NCBI RefSeq assembly: GCF_900188105.1
Contig: NZ_FZNP01000011.1
Coordinates: 124,001-188,000 of the forward strand
Length of the DNA: 64,000 bases
Direction: 5' to 3'
From: Actinomadura mexicana
Lineage (GTDB): Bacteria; Actinomycetota; Actinomycetes; Streptosporangiales; Streptosporangiaceae
Made by a program: the position numbers and the translations under genes. Each line of letters starts with the position of its first letter. The stretch's first letter is position 1. The notes below the pieces were generated by a model. That model did not search any database, was not told the origin of the DNA, and was given only the letters and a program-made list of their open reading frames with translations. Below, in pieces: positions 47,287-55,800 of this stretch.

Positions 47287-49703
47287 GCGCTGGTGGGAGA
47301 GGACGGGACGGAGGCGTGGTCCAGCAGCGTCACGGTGCCGCGGTCGCCGTCGACCCGGACCCGGTCGCCGGTGCAGAGCACGCGGGTGGCGCCCTGGGTG
47401 TTGACCACGCAGGGAAGCCCGTACTCGCGGGCGACGACCGCGCCATGGGAGACCGAGCTGCCGATGTCGGTGACGAGCGCGGCGATCAGGGTGAAGTAGG
47501 GGGTCCACCCGACGTCCGTCACGGGGGCGACCAGGACCTCACCGGGGCGCAGATCCCGGGCTTGCGCGATCGTGGTCGCGACCCGGACCGTCCCCTCGAC
47601 GACACCGCCGCACGCGGAACGGCCGGAGATCACACCGCCCTCGACGGGTTCCGGGGGCTTCGGCCGCGTCGGGACGGGCTTGCCGACGCTGACGTCCGGG
47701 AATTCCAGCCGGGCCTGGAACGCGAGCGCCGCCCGGCGCGCCTCGGCGCGGTCGACCAGGTCCCCGGCGTCGTCGGTGCCCAGCAGGTCCGGCAGCTCCG
47801 ACCGGTCGAAGAAGAACACCAGGTCCGCGTCGGGCAGCCGCCCCGTCGCGGCCAGCTGCTCGCCCAGCAGGCGATAGCCGCGGCCGAGCCGGTGGGCGAC
47901 CAGGACCATGCGCGACTTGGTGGCCTCGCGCCCGCGTGCCCCGGCCCGCGCAAGCCGGGCCAGCACCCGCACCGCCCGGGAAACGCCTTCCGGCACGGAC
48001 GGGGCCGCACGGACCTCGTCGCCGGTGAGAAGACGGGCCCGGAGCATGGCCTGCATGATCGTGCCCAGACCCTCCGGGTCGTCCCCCCACGACGGATCGC
48101 GCATGCACAACTCCCGGTAGCCCCGATGGCCATGGCGCCGCAGGAAGCCGTTGAACGCGCGGCTGATCGGACCACCTGCTCCGGTCAGCCGGCTCACGGC
48201 CTCGGCGGCGTCCCGTTCGAGGAACGCCTCGGCCTCCGTCCCGTCCGCGGCCAGCCGGGCCACCACGTCGTCCAGGTGCTCCAGCATGACGGCGCTCTCG
48301 ATGTTGGTGGCGCCGACCAGCAGTAGGGCGGCCCGGGAGCGGCCCTCGTCTTCGCTTCGGCCCGCGCGGACCGCTTCGCGCACCACCGTCTGCTCGAGCA
48401 CGTTCGCGGCGACGGCGGAGCGCGCGGAGGACCGGACGTGGGTGAGGGTGGCCTCGTCGTACAGCGCGACCGCGGCGTCGAGCTCGGTGAGCAGGGCCGT
48501 CGGCTCCGCCGCGGACGGCGCCTCGAACCGCGCCAGGTCGCGGTCCAGGCGGCGGATCGCCCGTCCCGCCGAGAGCGTGAACGTGGTCAGCCGGACGGTG
48601 TTGACCAGGCGGCGGACGAACGGCTTCGGCGGCTTCGGCACCAGCTCGTCCACCACCCTGCCGGCTATCGAGAGCGAGTACTGCTCGAGCGAGTTGCCCA
48701 GGATGCCCGAGCTCAGGGCCGTGCCCTCGGTCATGTTGAGGAACAGGTGACCGGAGAAGTAGCCGAGCTGCAGCCAGTGGTCCTTCTGGTAGGTGTCCTG
48801 GAAACCGGCGGTGACCTGGACCATCTGCATCGCGTACTCGATCGCCCGCCCGCTCACGGACGCCGTGAGCGGGCAGAAGGCGCCGGGCATCATCTCGCCG
48901 ATGTTGCACCGGGTGTAGACGTGGTCCTCGCCGGCCACCGTGCTGTCCATCTCGCTCAGGTCCCCGGGCAGGGTGGTGATCGGCCGCGCCTGAAGCCAGC
49001 GGATCTCGCCGGTCCGGTCGATCGCCCATTCGAGGTCCAGGGGCGCCCCCCAGCGCGCCTCCGCGGCCCGGGCGCCGGCCGCGACGGCCATGACCTCGTC
49101 ATCGACGAGCGCCGGACTCGACGCGATCTGGCGGTCCACGATCCGCCCGGAGCGGTCGACCTCGTAGTGGTCGGAGCTCGCGGAGCCGTCGACCAGCGAC
49201 TCCGCCAGGCCGGGGACCGCGTCGACCACGCAGAGGTCGCGCCGACCGCTCGCCGGATCCGCGGTGAACACGACCCCGGCGGCGCGCGCGTCGACCATCT
49301 CCTGGACCACCAGGTGCATCGCGCCGGTGATGCCGGCGGCCGACCGGTAGGCGGTCGCACGCTCCGAAGACGCGGAGGCCGCGCAGTGCCGGATCGCGGC
49401 GAGGAGTTCGTCGTATCCGTCGACCCCCAGAACCGACTCGTACTGACCGGCGAAGGAGCTCTCGGCACCGTCCTCGCCCGAGGCCGAGGAGCGCACCGCG
49501 ACCGCCTTTCCCGAGGCGGCCATCCGGGCGTAGCGCGCTTCGAGCCCGGTGGGAAGGGCGGCGGCGTCGGCGTTCGCGAGGACGAACGCGGCCGGCACCG
49601 AGAATCCGGCGGCGGCGAGCGTCGCGAGGCCGAGGGCCTTGCCGCCGTACCGCGCATCGATGACGTCCGACAACTCGACGAGCTCGCTCCCGGGCTGCTG
49701 CAC
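47283..49703 (-). CDS. PEP-utilising enzyme, rifampin-phosphotransferase/PEP-synthase-like
   Basis: 806 residues. The N-terminal ATP-grasp PEP/pyruvate-binding domain (about 1-250) has GGKALGLATLAAAGFSVPAAF, VAVRSSASGEDGAESSFAGQY, DARAAGVVFTADPASG and IRWLQARPITTLP. The long middle domain (250-690) is poorly conserved. The C-terminal swivelling domain has the phospho-His at about 753 in SSVSHGAVVAREYGLP. This is the order of rifampin phosphotransferase, which transfers phosphate from ATP to a bound hydrophobic molecule, but the middle (substrate) domain looks different. It is divergent from a TetR gene by only 27 bp. GTG 49703 start. Substrate unknown. Confidence 0.85.
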   Translation of the reverse strand: MQQPGSELVELSDVIDARYGGKALGLATLAAAGFSVPAAFVLANADAAALPTGLEARYARMAASGKAVAVRSSASGEDGAESSFAGQYESVLGVDGYDELLAAIRHCAASASSERATAYRSAAGITGAMHLVVQEMVDARAAGVVFTADPASGRRDLCVVDAVPGLAESLVDGSASSDHYEVDRSGRIVDRQIASSPALVDDEVMAVAAGARAAEARWGAPLDLEWAIDRTGEIRWLQARPITTLPGDLSEMDSTVAGEDHVYTRCNIGEMMPGAFCPLTASVSGRAIEYAMQMVQVTAGFQDTYQKDHWLQLGYFSGHLFLNMTEGTALSSGILGNSLEQYSLSIAGRVVDELVPKPPKPFVRRLVNTVRLTTFTLSAGRAIRRLDRDLARFEAPSAAEPTALLTELDAAVALYDEATLTHVRSSARSAVAANVLEQTVVREAVRAGRSEDEGRSRAALLLVGATNIESAVMLEHLDDVVARLAADGTEAEAFLERDAAEAVSRLTGAGGPISRAFNGFLRRHGHRGYRELCMRDPSWGDDPEGLGTIMQAMLRARLLTGDEVRAAPSVPEGVSRAVRVLARLARAGARGREATKSRMVLVAHRLGRGYRLLGEQLAATGRLPDADLVFFFDRSELPDLLGTDDAGDLVDRAEARRAALAFQARLEFPDVSVGKPVPTRPKPPEPVEGGVISGRSACGGVVEGTVRVATTIAQARDLRPGEVLVAPVTDVGWTPYFTLIAALVTDIGSSVSHGAVVAREYGLPCVVNTQGATRVLCTGDRVRVDGDRGTVTLLDHASVPSSPTSA

Positions 49704-49730
49704 GGCAGTTACGTTACACTCTGCTCGAAA
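49704..49730. promoter_or_regulatory. 27-bp divergent promoter, probably leaderless both ways
   Basis: Only 27 bp separate the start codons of the PEP-utilising enzyme gene (leftward) and the TetR gene (rightward). TACACT at 49715-49720 is placed as a -10 box about 10 bp before the TetR ATG. On the other strand TAACGT lies about 7 bp before the GTG. Neither side has room for a Shine-Dalgarno leader. A TetR dimer bound here would block both genes. Confidence 0.55.
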
Positions 49731-50339
49731 ATGAACAACCCCTCAGGAAGACCCCGTGACGCCCGCATCGACGACGCCGTTCTGAGCGCCGCCGCCGAGC
49801 TGCTGGCAGAGGTCGGCTACGCCGAACTGACCGTGGCCGCCATCGCCGACCGCGCCGGAACATCCCGGCCCGCGGTCTACCGACGCTGGCCCAGCAAGGC
49901 CCACCTCGTCCACGAGGCGACCTTCCGGGACGGCGTCACCGCCGCCGCGCCCCGGACAGGCTCATTCGCCGAAGATCTGCACGAACTGGTGAGACGGACT
50001 GCGGAACTCCTGACCACTCCCTTGGCCCGGATCGCCGTACCCGGCCTGATAGCCGAAGCCGCGACCGACCCGGTCATCCACCAACGCCTCCTCGAACGAT
50101 TCTCCGCGGGGGGATGGCGCGGGCTCGACACCACCCTCGCCGCGGCCGTCAGAAGCGGAGAGCTCGACGCCGAGGTCGACGCGCTCGTGATGCTGGAGAT
50201 GGTCATCGGCTCCGCCCTGGCCGCAACGCTGACCAGGGGCCCGGACGGCCTCACACCGGACTGGGTCGCCAAGACGGCCCGCATCCTCCTCAACGGCGTG
50301 AGGCCGGCGAATTACGGGCGAGATTCCGACGACTCCTGA
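49731..50339 (+). CDS. TetR-family regulator
   Basis: 202 residues. The N-terminal TetR HTH is VLSAAAELLAEVGYAELTVAAIADRAGTSRPAVYRRWPSK (residues ~16-55). The all-alpha ligand domain contains a PGLIAEAATDPVIHQRLLERF segment typical of the TetR_C subfamily with this helix. It probably represses itself and the divergent PEP-utilising enzyme/AttH operon and is released by their substrate. ATG 49731 has no ribosome-binding site, consistent with a leaderless transcript. Confidence 0.92.
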   Translation: MNNPSGRPRDARIDDAVLSAAAELLAEVGYAELTVAAIADRAGTSRPAVYRRWPSKAHLVHEATFRDGVTAAAPRTGSFAEDLHELVRRTAELLTTPLARIAVPGLIAEAATDPVIHQRLLERFSAGGWRGLDTTLAAAVRSGELDAEVDALVMLEMVIGSALAATLTRGPDGLTPDWVAKTARILLNGVRPANYGRDSDDS

Positions 50340-50348
50340 TCGCGGGCA

Positions 50349-51356
50349 TCACGCAAGGGAGACCGCCAGGGCGGCGATCGTCTCTTCCGGATGCGTCGAT
50401 CCGGGGAAATAGGCGCAGACCCGCTCGGCCACGTCGCCGAACCGGTCTTTGATCTCGCCGGCGCACTCGGCCGGCGTCCCGACCACCGCCAGGGTCCGCA
50501 TCATCGTGTCGTCGATCAGACCGATCATCTTCATGATGTCGCCGGTCTTGGACAGCGCGTTCAGATCGGGTTGCAGGTCGCCCCACCCCTCGATGTCCAG
50601 GACCGGCCTGTACGCCGGGGTCGAACCGTAGAACGCCAGCAGTGCCTTCACTCCGAAGCTCGCGGCCTCGATCTCCTCGCGGGTGTCGCCCATCGCGACG
50701 ATCGCCTGCGGGTACAGGTCGATCCGGTCGCGACCCGCCAGTTCCAGGCCTTCGGCCACAGCCGGGAGAGTGCGCTCGCGGAAATGCCGACGGCTGTGGA
50801 ACGGCATCACCAGCAGTCCGTCGGCGACCTCGGCCGCGGTCCGGGTCATCACCGGGCCCAGCGCGCCGAGCAGGACCGGCGGAACGCCGTACGGGTTCGG
50901 TCCGGGGACGAACGTCGCGGGCATCAGGGTGTGCCTGGTGAACTCGCCGCGGAAATCGAGCGGGGTGCCGTCCTGCCACGAGTTCAGGATCGCCTTCACC
51001 GCGAGCACCGCCTCGCGCATCCGGGCGGCCGGCCTGCTCCAGGTCGAGCCGTACCGCTTCTCGATGTGCGGCCTGATCTGCGAGCCCAGTCCGAGCCGGA
51101 ACCGGCCCTTGCTGAGCAGTTGCAGGTCGTAGGCCATGTTGGCCAGGTTCATCGGGCTGCGGGGGATCGCGATCGCGACGTTGGTCATCAGGTCGGTCGG
51201 CGGTACGTCCGACGAGCCGGCCGCGACGATCAGTGGCAGGAACACATCGTGCGGGCCCTCGAACGTGAACAGGCCGTCCACCCCGGCGGCGATCAGCGCG
51301 CGGGCGCGCTGGGCCGCCTCGTCCGGCCGCCCGTCCAGTTGCACATCCAGCTTCAC
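50349..51356 (-). CDS. LLM-class F420-dependent oxidoreductase
   Basis: 335 residues of the luciferase-like monooxygenase TIM barrel, F420-type (TIGR03617-like): FTFEGPHDVFLPLIVAAG, NVAIAIPRSPMNLANMAYDL, LSKGRFRLGLGSQIRPHIEKRYG, VLLGALGPVMTRTAAEVADG. It probably uses reduced F420 for hydride transfer to or from an unsaturated or carbonyl substrate. It converges on the TetR gene across 9 bp and may belong to the same catabolic function as the PEP-utilising enzyme locus. GTG 51356 has GGAG 9 nt upstream and fits the family N-terminus (KLDVQLDG). Confidence 0.9.
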   Translation of the reverse strand: MKLDVQLDGRPDEAAQRARALIAAGVDGLFTFEGPHDVFLPLIVAAGSSDVPPTDLMTNVAIAIPRSPMNLANMAYDLQLLSKGRFRLGLGSQIRPHIEKRYGSTWSRPAARMREAVLAVKAILNSWQDGTPLDFRGEFTRHTLMPATFVPGPNPYGVPPVLLGALGPVMTRTAAEVADGLLVMPFHSRRHFRERTLPAVAEGLELAGRDRIDLYPQAIVAMGDTREEIEAASFGVKALLAFYGSTPAYRPVLDIEGWGDLQPDLNALSKTGDIMKMIGLIDDTMMRTLAVVGTPAECAGEIKDRFGDVAERVCAYFPGSTHPEETIAALAVSLA

Positions 51357-51608
51357 TGGCCGATCTCCATTCCGCGCAGGGCCGAGCGTTCGCCGGCGAG
51401 GGGCGAGGGCGCCGCAACGAGCTTCGCATCTCAAGGGAGCCGGCGGAAGATCCTGACCCTCGGCTCTACGGAGCGCGGCGGCGGCACACCAAGGATGAGA
51501 ACGCTGTGACCAGGACGCGCAGCCACGCCGACCGACCCTGGTGATGAGTTCTCGCGCCCGCACCCGTCACACCTGTGACGGGACACGACGAGAGGGAAGG
51601 ACGACGTG

Positions 51609-52607
51609 ATGAGTGCGGACACGCGGCTGGAGGAACTGGGCGTGAGCGGTCCGGGCGAGGTCGACGAGCCGGCGTTCTCGGGGCTGGCGGAGCGGCACCG
51701 GCGGGAGCTGCACGTGCACTGCTACCGGATGCTCGGGTCGTTCGAGGACGCCGAGGACACCGTGCAGGAGACGTTCCTGCGCGCCTGGCGGCGGCGGGAG
51801 ACCTTCGAGGGGCGGTCGACCTTCCGGGCCTGGCTGTACCGGATCGCCACCAACGCCTGCCTGGACCTGCTCGCCAAGCGCCGCCCGGAGCCCGCGACCG
51901 GCGGCGAGGTGCCGTGGCTGCAGCCCTACCCGGACCGGCTGCTCGACGAGCTGCCCGCGGGCGGCGCGGACGAGCCGGAGACCGTCGCCGTCGCGCGGGA
52001 GACGATCGAGCTGGCGTACCTGGTCGCGGTCCAGCACCTCGCGCCGCGCCCGCGGGCCGTGCTGATCCTGCGGGACGTGCTCGGTTGGCCGGCCAAGGAG
52101 GTCGCGGAGCTTCTCGGGGCCTCCGTCAACTCCGTGAACAGCGCGCTGCAGCGGGCCCGCGCCGGCATGCGTGAGCACCTGCCCGCCGAGCGGCAGGACT
52201 GGACCGGCGGCGAGGAGGACGCCGGGACGCGCGAGGTGGTGCGCCGCTTCACCGAGGCCAGCGTGGCCACGGACGTCGACGGGCTCGCCGCACTGCTGCG
52301 GGACGACGTCCGGTGCTCGATGCCGCCCACGCCGGGCCTGCACGTCGGCCGCGACGCGGTGGTGCACGACTGGGTCGAGGACGGCTTCGAGGGCATGAAG
52401 GGCCTGCGCGCCGTCGCCACCTCCGTGAACCGTCAGCCCGCCGTCGCCTTCTACCTCTGGCGGGAGCGGGAGGGCGCCTACCTGCCGCTGACGATCGACG
52501 TCCTGCGCGTCAGCGGCGGGGCGATCACCGAGATCGTCACCTTCCACGACGACCGGTTCCCGCGGCTCGGGCTGCCGGAGCGCCTGCCGGCGGACGGCAC
52601 GGAGTAG
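51609..52607 (+). CDS. ECF sigma factor with C-terminal SnoaL-like domain
   Basis: 332 residues. Region sigma-2 (FSGLAERHRRELHVHCYRML, EDTVQETFLRAWRR, FRAWLYRIATNACLD) and sigma-4 (HLAPRPRAVLILRDVLGWPAKEVAELL, ASVNSVNSALQRAR) are followed by a ~120-residue SnoaL/NTF2-like domain (VVRRFTEASVATDVDGLAALL, PTPGLHVGRDAVVHDW). This matches the TIGR02960-type extended ECF group, in which the fused domain replaces an anti-sigma factor as regulator. No anti-sigma gene is adjacent. Start is ATG 51609, or GTG 51606, with AAGGA upstream. Confidence 0.92.
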   Translation: MSADTRLEELGVSGPGEVDEPAFSGLAERHRRELHVHCYRMLGSFEDAEDTVQETFLRAWRRRETFEGRSTFRAWLYRIATNACLDLLAKRRPEPATGGEVPWLQPYPDRLLDELPAGGADEPETVAVARETIELAYLVAVQHLAPRPRAVLILRDVLGWPAKEVAELLGASVNSVNSALQRARAGMREHLPAERQDWTGGEEDAGTREVVRRFTEASVATDVDGLAALLRDDVRCSMPPTPGLHVGRDAVVHDWVEDGFEGMKGLRAVATSVNRQPAVAFYLWREREGAYLPLTIDVLRVSGGAITEIVTFHDDRFPRLGLPERLPADGTE

Positions 52608-52612
52608 TCCCG

Positions 52613-52840
52613 GTGCGGACGCTCGCGCTGCGCGGGGGCGCGCGTGTCGCGGTGGTCGCGGCGGAGTGGCGCGACGCGTTCGGCGTCGTCACCCGCGGGC
52701 GGGTGCAGCTGGAGTTGCGCGACGGCGAGCCCGGGCCGGTCCTCGGACGCGACGCCGGGTTCTGGCTCCGCGGCACCGGCGTCCGCGCCCTGCGGAACCC
52801 GGGCCGCCGCACGGCGAGGGTGCGCATTGTCACCCCGAGG
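52613..52840 (+). other. possible small gene or N-terminal extension after the ECF gene
   Basis: From GTG 52613 a frame reads VRTLALRGGARVAVVAAEW and RGRVQLELRDGEPGPVLGR then FWLRGTGVRALRNPG. It is more protein-like than usual shadow frames and begins 5 bp after the sigma-factor stop. It has no stop of its own and runs in frame into the DUF6069 gene. It may be a small protein that lost its stop, an unusual N-terminal extension of the membrane protein, or chance. Confidence 0.3.
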
Positions 52841-52903
52841 CCAGGACCGTCACATGCCGGCCGAAACACCCCGTACGCCAGTCACCGAATGTGGAGGAAC
52901 GAC

Positions 52904-53377
52904 GTGAACAGCATGAACGACACCGGGGTCGTCGCAGGCCCGGCATCGGGCCGGACCAGCCACACCCACCGGTTCCGCAGGCTCGCTGGCACCGGCTTCG
53001 TTGCCACGCTCGCAGCGATGGCGGCCACCACCCTCGCCGCTGCGCTTGCCCAGGCCGTGGGCGTCGCCTTCGAGGTCCCCGATGGTGGCGAGACCATCCC
53101 GTTGCCCGGGTTCGCCGTGGTGACCGGCTTCTTCTCGGGCGCTGGCGTCGTCATCGCCGCCGCTCTTCTTCGCTGGAGCGCGCGCCCCGCCGAACGATTC
53201 ATGTGGACGGCAGTGTCACTGACCGCGATCTCACTGATACCGCCCCTTCTGTCCGGGGCGGACACCGCCACCACCGCCGCCCTCCTCGGCCTACACCTCG
53301 TCCCCGCGACGGTGATGATCCCCACCCTGGCCCGGAGGCTCCGCGGCGCAAGGACACACCCGAAGAAACCAACGTGA
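52904..53377 (+). CDS. DUF6069-like four-helix membrane protein
   Basis: 157 residues with four hydrophobic segments: VATLAAMAATTLAAALAQ, FAVVTGFFSGAGVVIAAALL, FMWTAVSLTAISLIPPLL and ATTAALLGLHLVPATVMI. The GGETIPLPGFA loop and the fourth-helix HLVPATVMIPTLARR match the actinobacterial DUF6069 family of unknown function. It often accompanies ECF sigma factors. GTG 52904 has GGAGG 7 nt upstream. The last 10 residues are basic. Confidence 0.8.
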   Translation: MNSMNDTGVVAGPASGRTSHTHRFRRLAGTGFVATLAAMAATTLAAALAQAVGVAFEVPDGGETIPLPGFAVVTGFFSGAGVVIAAALLRWSARPAERFMWTAVSLTAISLIPPLLSGADTATTAALLGLHLVPATVMIPTLARRLRGARTHPKKPT

Positions 53378-53587
53378 CCCCCGATACCGCCACCCTCCCG
53401 GCTGGGCATGGGGCGCTGTTTGTGACGTGGGGGGCTTGGAGGCTGAGGTCGTCGGTGGCCGGCACGGCGGGAGCGGGGAGCGCGGGTGGCAGGTCGGTGC
53501 CGGCCTGGACCACGGGCGTGGTCGCGCAGAACCATGAGGGGATCAGGCGCAGGCCCCGACCGCCAGTTGGGGGCGCTGCGGGAGATT

Positions 53588-53600
53588 ATGATTGAATCAT
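53588..53600. promoter_or_regulatory. palindrome overlapping the SigJ-like start codon
   Basis: ATGATT-G-AATCAT, a perfect 6-bp inverted repeat that ends on the ATG of the sigma-factor gene (53599). The start lacks a well-spaced Shine-Dalgarno sequence. The palindrome could be an operator or could limit translation initiation. Confidence 0.45.
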
Positions 53601-54540
53601 GCCTTTGACGAGGGATGACGTCGATCGGTTCGAGCTGTCGAGGCCCCGTCTGGAGGCCATCGCCTACCGTCTCCTCGGCTCCGCGGACGAGGCGGAGGAC
53701 GTCGTGCAGGAGACGTTCTTGCGCTGGCAGGCCGCCGACGTCGACCGCGTCGAGGTCCCCGAGGCATGGCTGACGAAGGTACTCACCAACCTGTGTCTCA
53801 ACCAGATCGCCTCCGCGCGGGCACGCCGCGAGACCTACGTGGGCCGATGGCTTCCCGAGCCGCTGCTCGCGGGGGACCCGATGCTCGGCCCGGCCGACAC
53901 CGCTGAGCAGCGCGAGTCGGTCTCCTACGCGGTCCTCACCCTCATGGAGCGCCTGTCTCCCAACGAACGGGCCGTGTACGTGCTGCGGGAGGCCTTCGAC
54001 TACCCGCACCGAGAGATCGCCGAGATCCTCGGCATCACCGAGGCCGCCAGCCAGCAGATCTTTCACCGTGCCAAGAAGCATGTCGCTTACGGCAAGGCCC
54101 GCAGCGAAGTCGACGAGGCCGCCGCCTGTCGGATCGTCGAGGGGTTCCTTGCGGCCGCCACCAGTGGCCGGACCGATGAGCTCGTACGCCTGCTCACCAA
54201 GGACGCCATCTCCATCGGCGATGGCGGAGGGAAGGTCCCGGCCCGCACCAGGGCGTTCGAGGGAGCCGTCGCGGTCGCGGGGTTCGTGCGGGCCCTGTTG
54301 GAGCCCACGGAGGCCAAGCGCGCCATCGTCGGCGGCTCGTCCGAGATATACGCCTGGGCCGCCAATGGCGAACCCGCCGTTGTGGCCGTCGTTCAAGGCC
54401 GGGTCGTCGCCATCATGTGCCTGGAGGTCACCGGCGAGGGCATCATCGCCTGCCGTACCCAGGCGAACCCCGACAAGCTCGAACGCGCGACCGAGCAATG
54501 GGCGGCGGCCGACCATGGGGAGCCCGTGCTCACGGTGTGA
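53599..54540 (+). CDS. sigJ: ECF41/SigJ-like sigma factor
   Basis: 313 residues. Sigma-2 (LSRPRLEAIAYRLLGSADEAEDVVQETFLRW) and sigma-4 (LSPNERAVYVLREAFDYPHREIAEIL, EAASQQIFHRAKKHV) lead into a C-terminal SnoaL-like extension (FLAAATSGRTDELVRLLTKDA, SIGDGGGKVPARTRAF, TQANPDKLERA). The DGGGK-type motif in the extension is a hallmark of ECF41 sigma factors, which are regulated by this domain in place of an anti-sigma factor. ECF41 genes usually sit next to an epimerase, oxidoreductase or decarboxylase target. Here an epimerase gene follows 84 bp downstream. The symbol is by family resemblance. Confidence 0.9.
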   Translation: MPLTRDDVDRFELSRPRLEAIAYRLLGSADEAEDVVQETFLRWQAADVDRVEVPEAWLTKVLTNLCLNQIASARARRETYVGRWLPEPLLAGDPMLGPADTAEQRESVSYAVLTLMERLSPNERAVYVLREAFDYPHREIAEILGITEAASQQIFHRAKKHVAYGKARSEVDEAAACRIVEGFLAAATSGRTDELVRLLTKDAISIGDGGGKVPARTRAFEGAVAVAGFVRALLEPTEAKRAIVGGSSEIYAWAANGEPAVVAVVQGRVVAIMCLEVTGEGIIACRTQANPDKLERATEQWAAADHGEPVLTV

Positions 54541-54624
54541 CGTGTATCACTTCGGTTCCTGTCAGGAATCGGCGGGCCATCCGGTTCAAGTGACGAATCC
54601 GAACCGGACAGCGAGGAGCCGACG

Positions 54625-55560
54625 ATGAGAGTGCTGGTGGCAGGAGCGACCGGGGCGATAGGCAAGGAACTGGTGCCGCGTCTGGTCGATGCGGGACACG
54701 AGGTGTTCGCCATGATGCGCAGCGAATCCGGCAAGGCCAGGGCAGCACAGCTGGGCGCGGTACCGGTCATCGCCGACGCGCTCGATCGCGCCCAGGTCGA
54801 GGCGGCCGTGCGCCAGGCGGCCCCGGAGGTGATCGTTCACCAGTTGACCGCCATCGGGCACATCGACACCCGCCGCTTCGAGCGCAGCTTCGCCGCCACC
54901 AACCGGCTGCGGATCGAGGGCACCGACAACCTGCTCGCGGCCGCACGCGCCACAGGAGTACGGCGGTTCGTCGCCCAGAGCAACGGCGCGTTCACCTACG
55001 CCCGGACCGGCGGGCCGGTCAAGAACGAACAGGACCCCCTGGATCGCTCACCGATCGGCTCGATGACCCAGATGATGGCCGCGATCGAGCATCTGGAGAA
55101 GGCCGTGCTGGGCGCCGCCTGGACCGAAGGGATCGTGCTGCGCTACGGCGCGTTCTACGGACCCGGCACCTCGATGGCCCCAGGCTCCGAGCAGTTCGAC
55201 ATGATCCGCAAACGCAAGTTCCCGGTCGTCGGCGACGGCGGCGGGGTGTGGTCGTTCGTCCACATCGCCGACGCCGCCGAGGCCACGGTCGCAGCGGTGG
55301 AGACCGGCGGACGCGGTGTCTACAACATCGTCGATGACGACCCCGCCCCGGTCGCCGAATGGCTTCCCGAACTGGCGGCGATGCTGGGTGCCAAGAAGCC
55401 GATGCGCGTTCCGCGGTTCATCGGACGGCTGGCCGCCGGACAGGCCGGCGTCGTGCTCATGACCGAACTGCGCGGCGCATCCAACGCCAAGGCCAAGCGC
55501 GAACTGGGCTGGCACCCGACACACCCCACCTGGCGCCAAGGCCTCCGAGTTGTGAAGTGA
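54625..55560 (+). CDS. NAD(P)-dependent epimerase/dehydratase (atypical SDR)
   Basis: 311 residues. The N-terminal dinucleotide motif is VLVAGATGAIGKELVPRLVDAG, with VAQSNGAFTYAR as the catalytic region and VLRYGAFYGPGTSMA substrate-side block. The C-terminal WHPTHPTWRQGL is common in this SDR group. It is a Rossmann enzyme acting on a sugar- or ketone-type substrate, unidentified. It is the expected partner (the 'E' of the COE set) and probable regulon member of the ECF41 sigma factor upstream. A strong hairpin at 55614-55654 ends the unit. Confidence 0.9.
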   Translation: MRVLVAGATGAIGKELVPRLVDAGHEVFAMMRSESGKARAAQLGAVPVIADALDRAQVEAAVRQAAPEVIVHQLTAIGHIDTRRFERSFAATNRLRIEGTDNLLAAARATGVRRFVAQSNGAFTYARTGGPVKNEQDPLDRSPIGSMTQMMAAIEHLEKAVLGAAWTEGIVLRYGAFYGPGTSMAPGSEQFDMIRKRKFPVVGDGGGVWSFVHIADAAEATVAAVETGGRGVYNIVDDDPAPVAEWLPELAAMLGAKKPMRVPRFIGRLAAGQAGVVLMTELRGASNAKAKRELGWHPTHPTWRQGLRVVK

Positions 55561-55613
55561 CTTGCTGAGCTCCGTTCTTCCTGCCCCGGTAGGCATCCGG
55601 GAGCCGAACGCCT

Positions 55614-55654
55614 GTCGAAGGGCGGCCATCCGGCAGGGATGGCCGCCCTTCGAC
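55614..55654. terminator. 18-bp perfect hairpin terminator
   Basis: GTCGAAGGGCGGCCATCC, loop ggcag, and the exact complement. It lies 54 bp after the epimerase stop and is the strongest hairpin seen in the window, fitting an intrinsic (U-less) actinomycete terminator. It also spans the only possible start of the integrase relic. Confidence 0.85.
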
Positions 55655-55800
55655 CAACCGAACTCGGGTCCTGGCTGAGAGAGTGGGTCAAGCTACGTGG
55701 CGCCGACATCAACAAGGCGCTCTTCCTCAACGTGCACGGCCGCCGCCTGTCCACACGGTCCGCGACTGAACCAGTGCCGTCTCTCCCATTCCGACGCTGA
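55639..55800 (+). pseudogene. tyrosine recombinase (integrase) fragment
   Basis: A 53-codon frame reads LREWVKLRGADINKALFLNV then HGRRLSTRSATEPVPS. The ALFLN...GRRLSTRS block is typical of the catalytic core of XerC/D-like tyrosine recombinases between the first Arg box and the HxxR box. The rest is missing, and the frame begins inside a terminator hairpin, so it is a relic. It hints at a past integration event at this spot. Confidence 0.5.
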
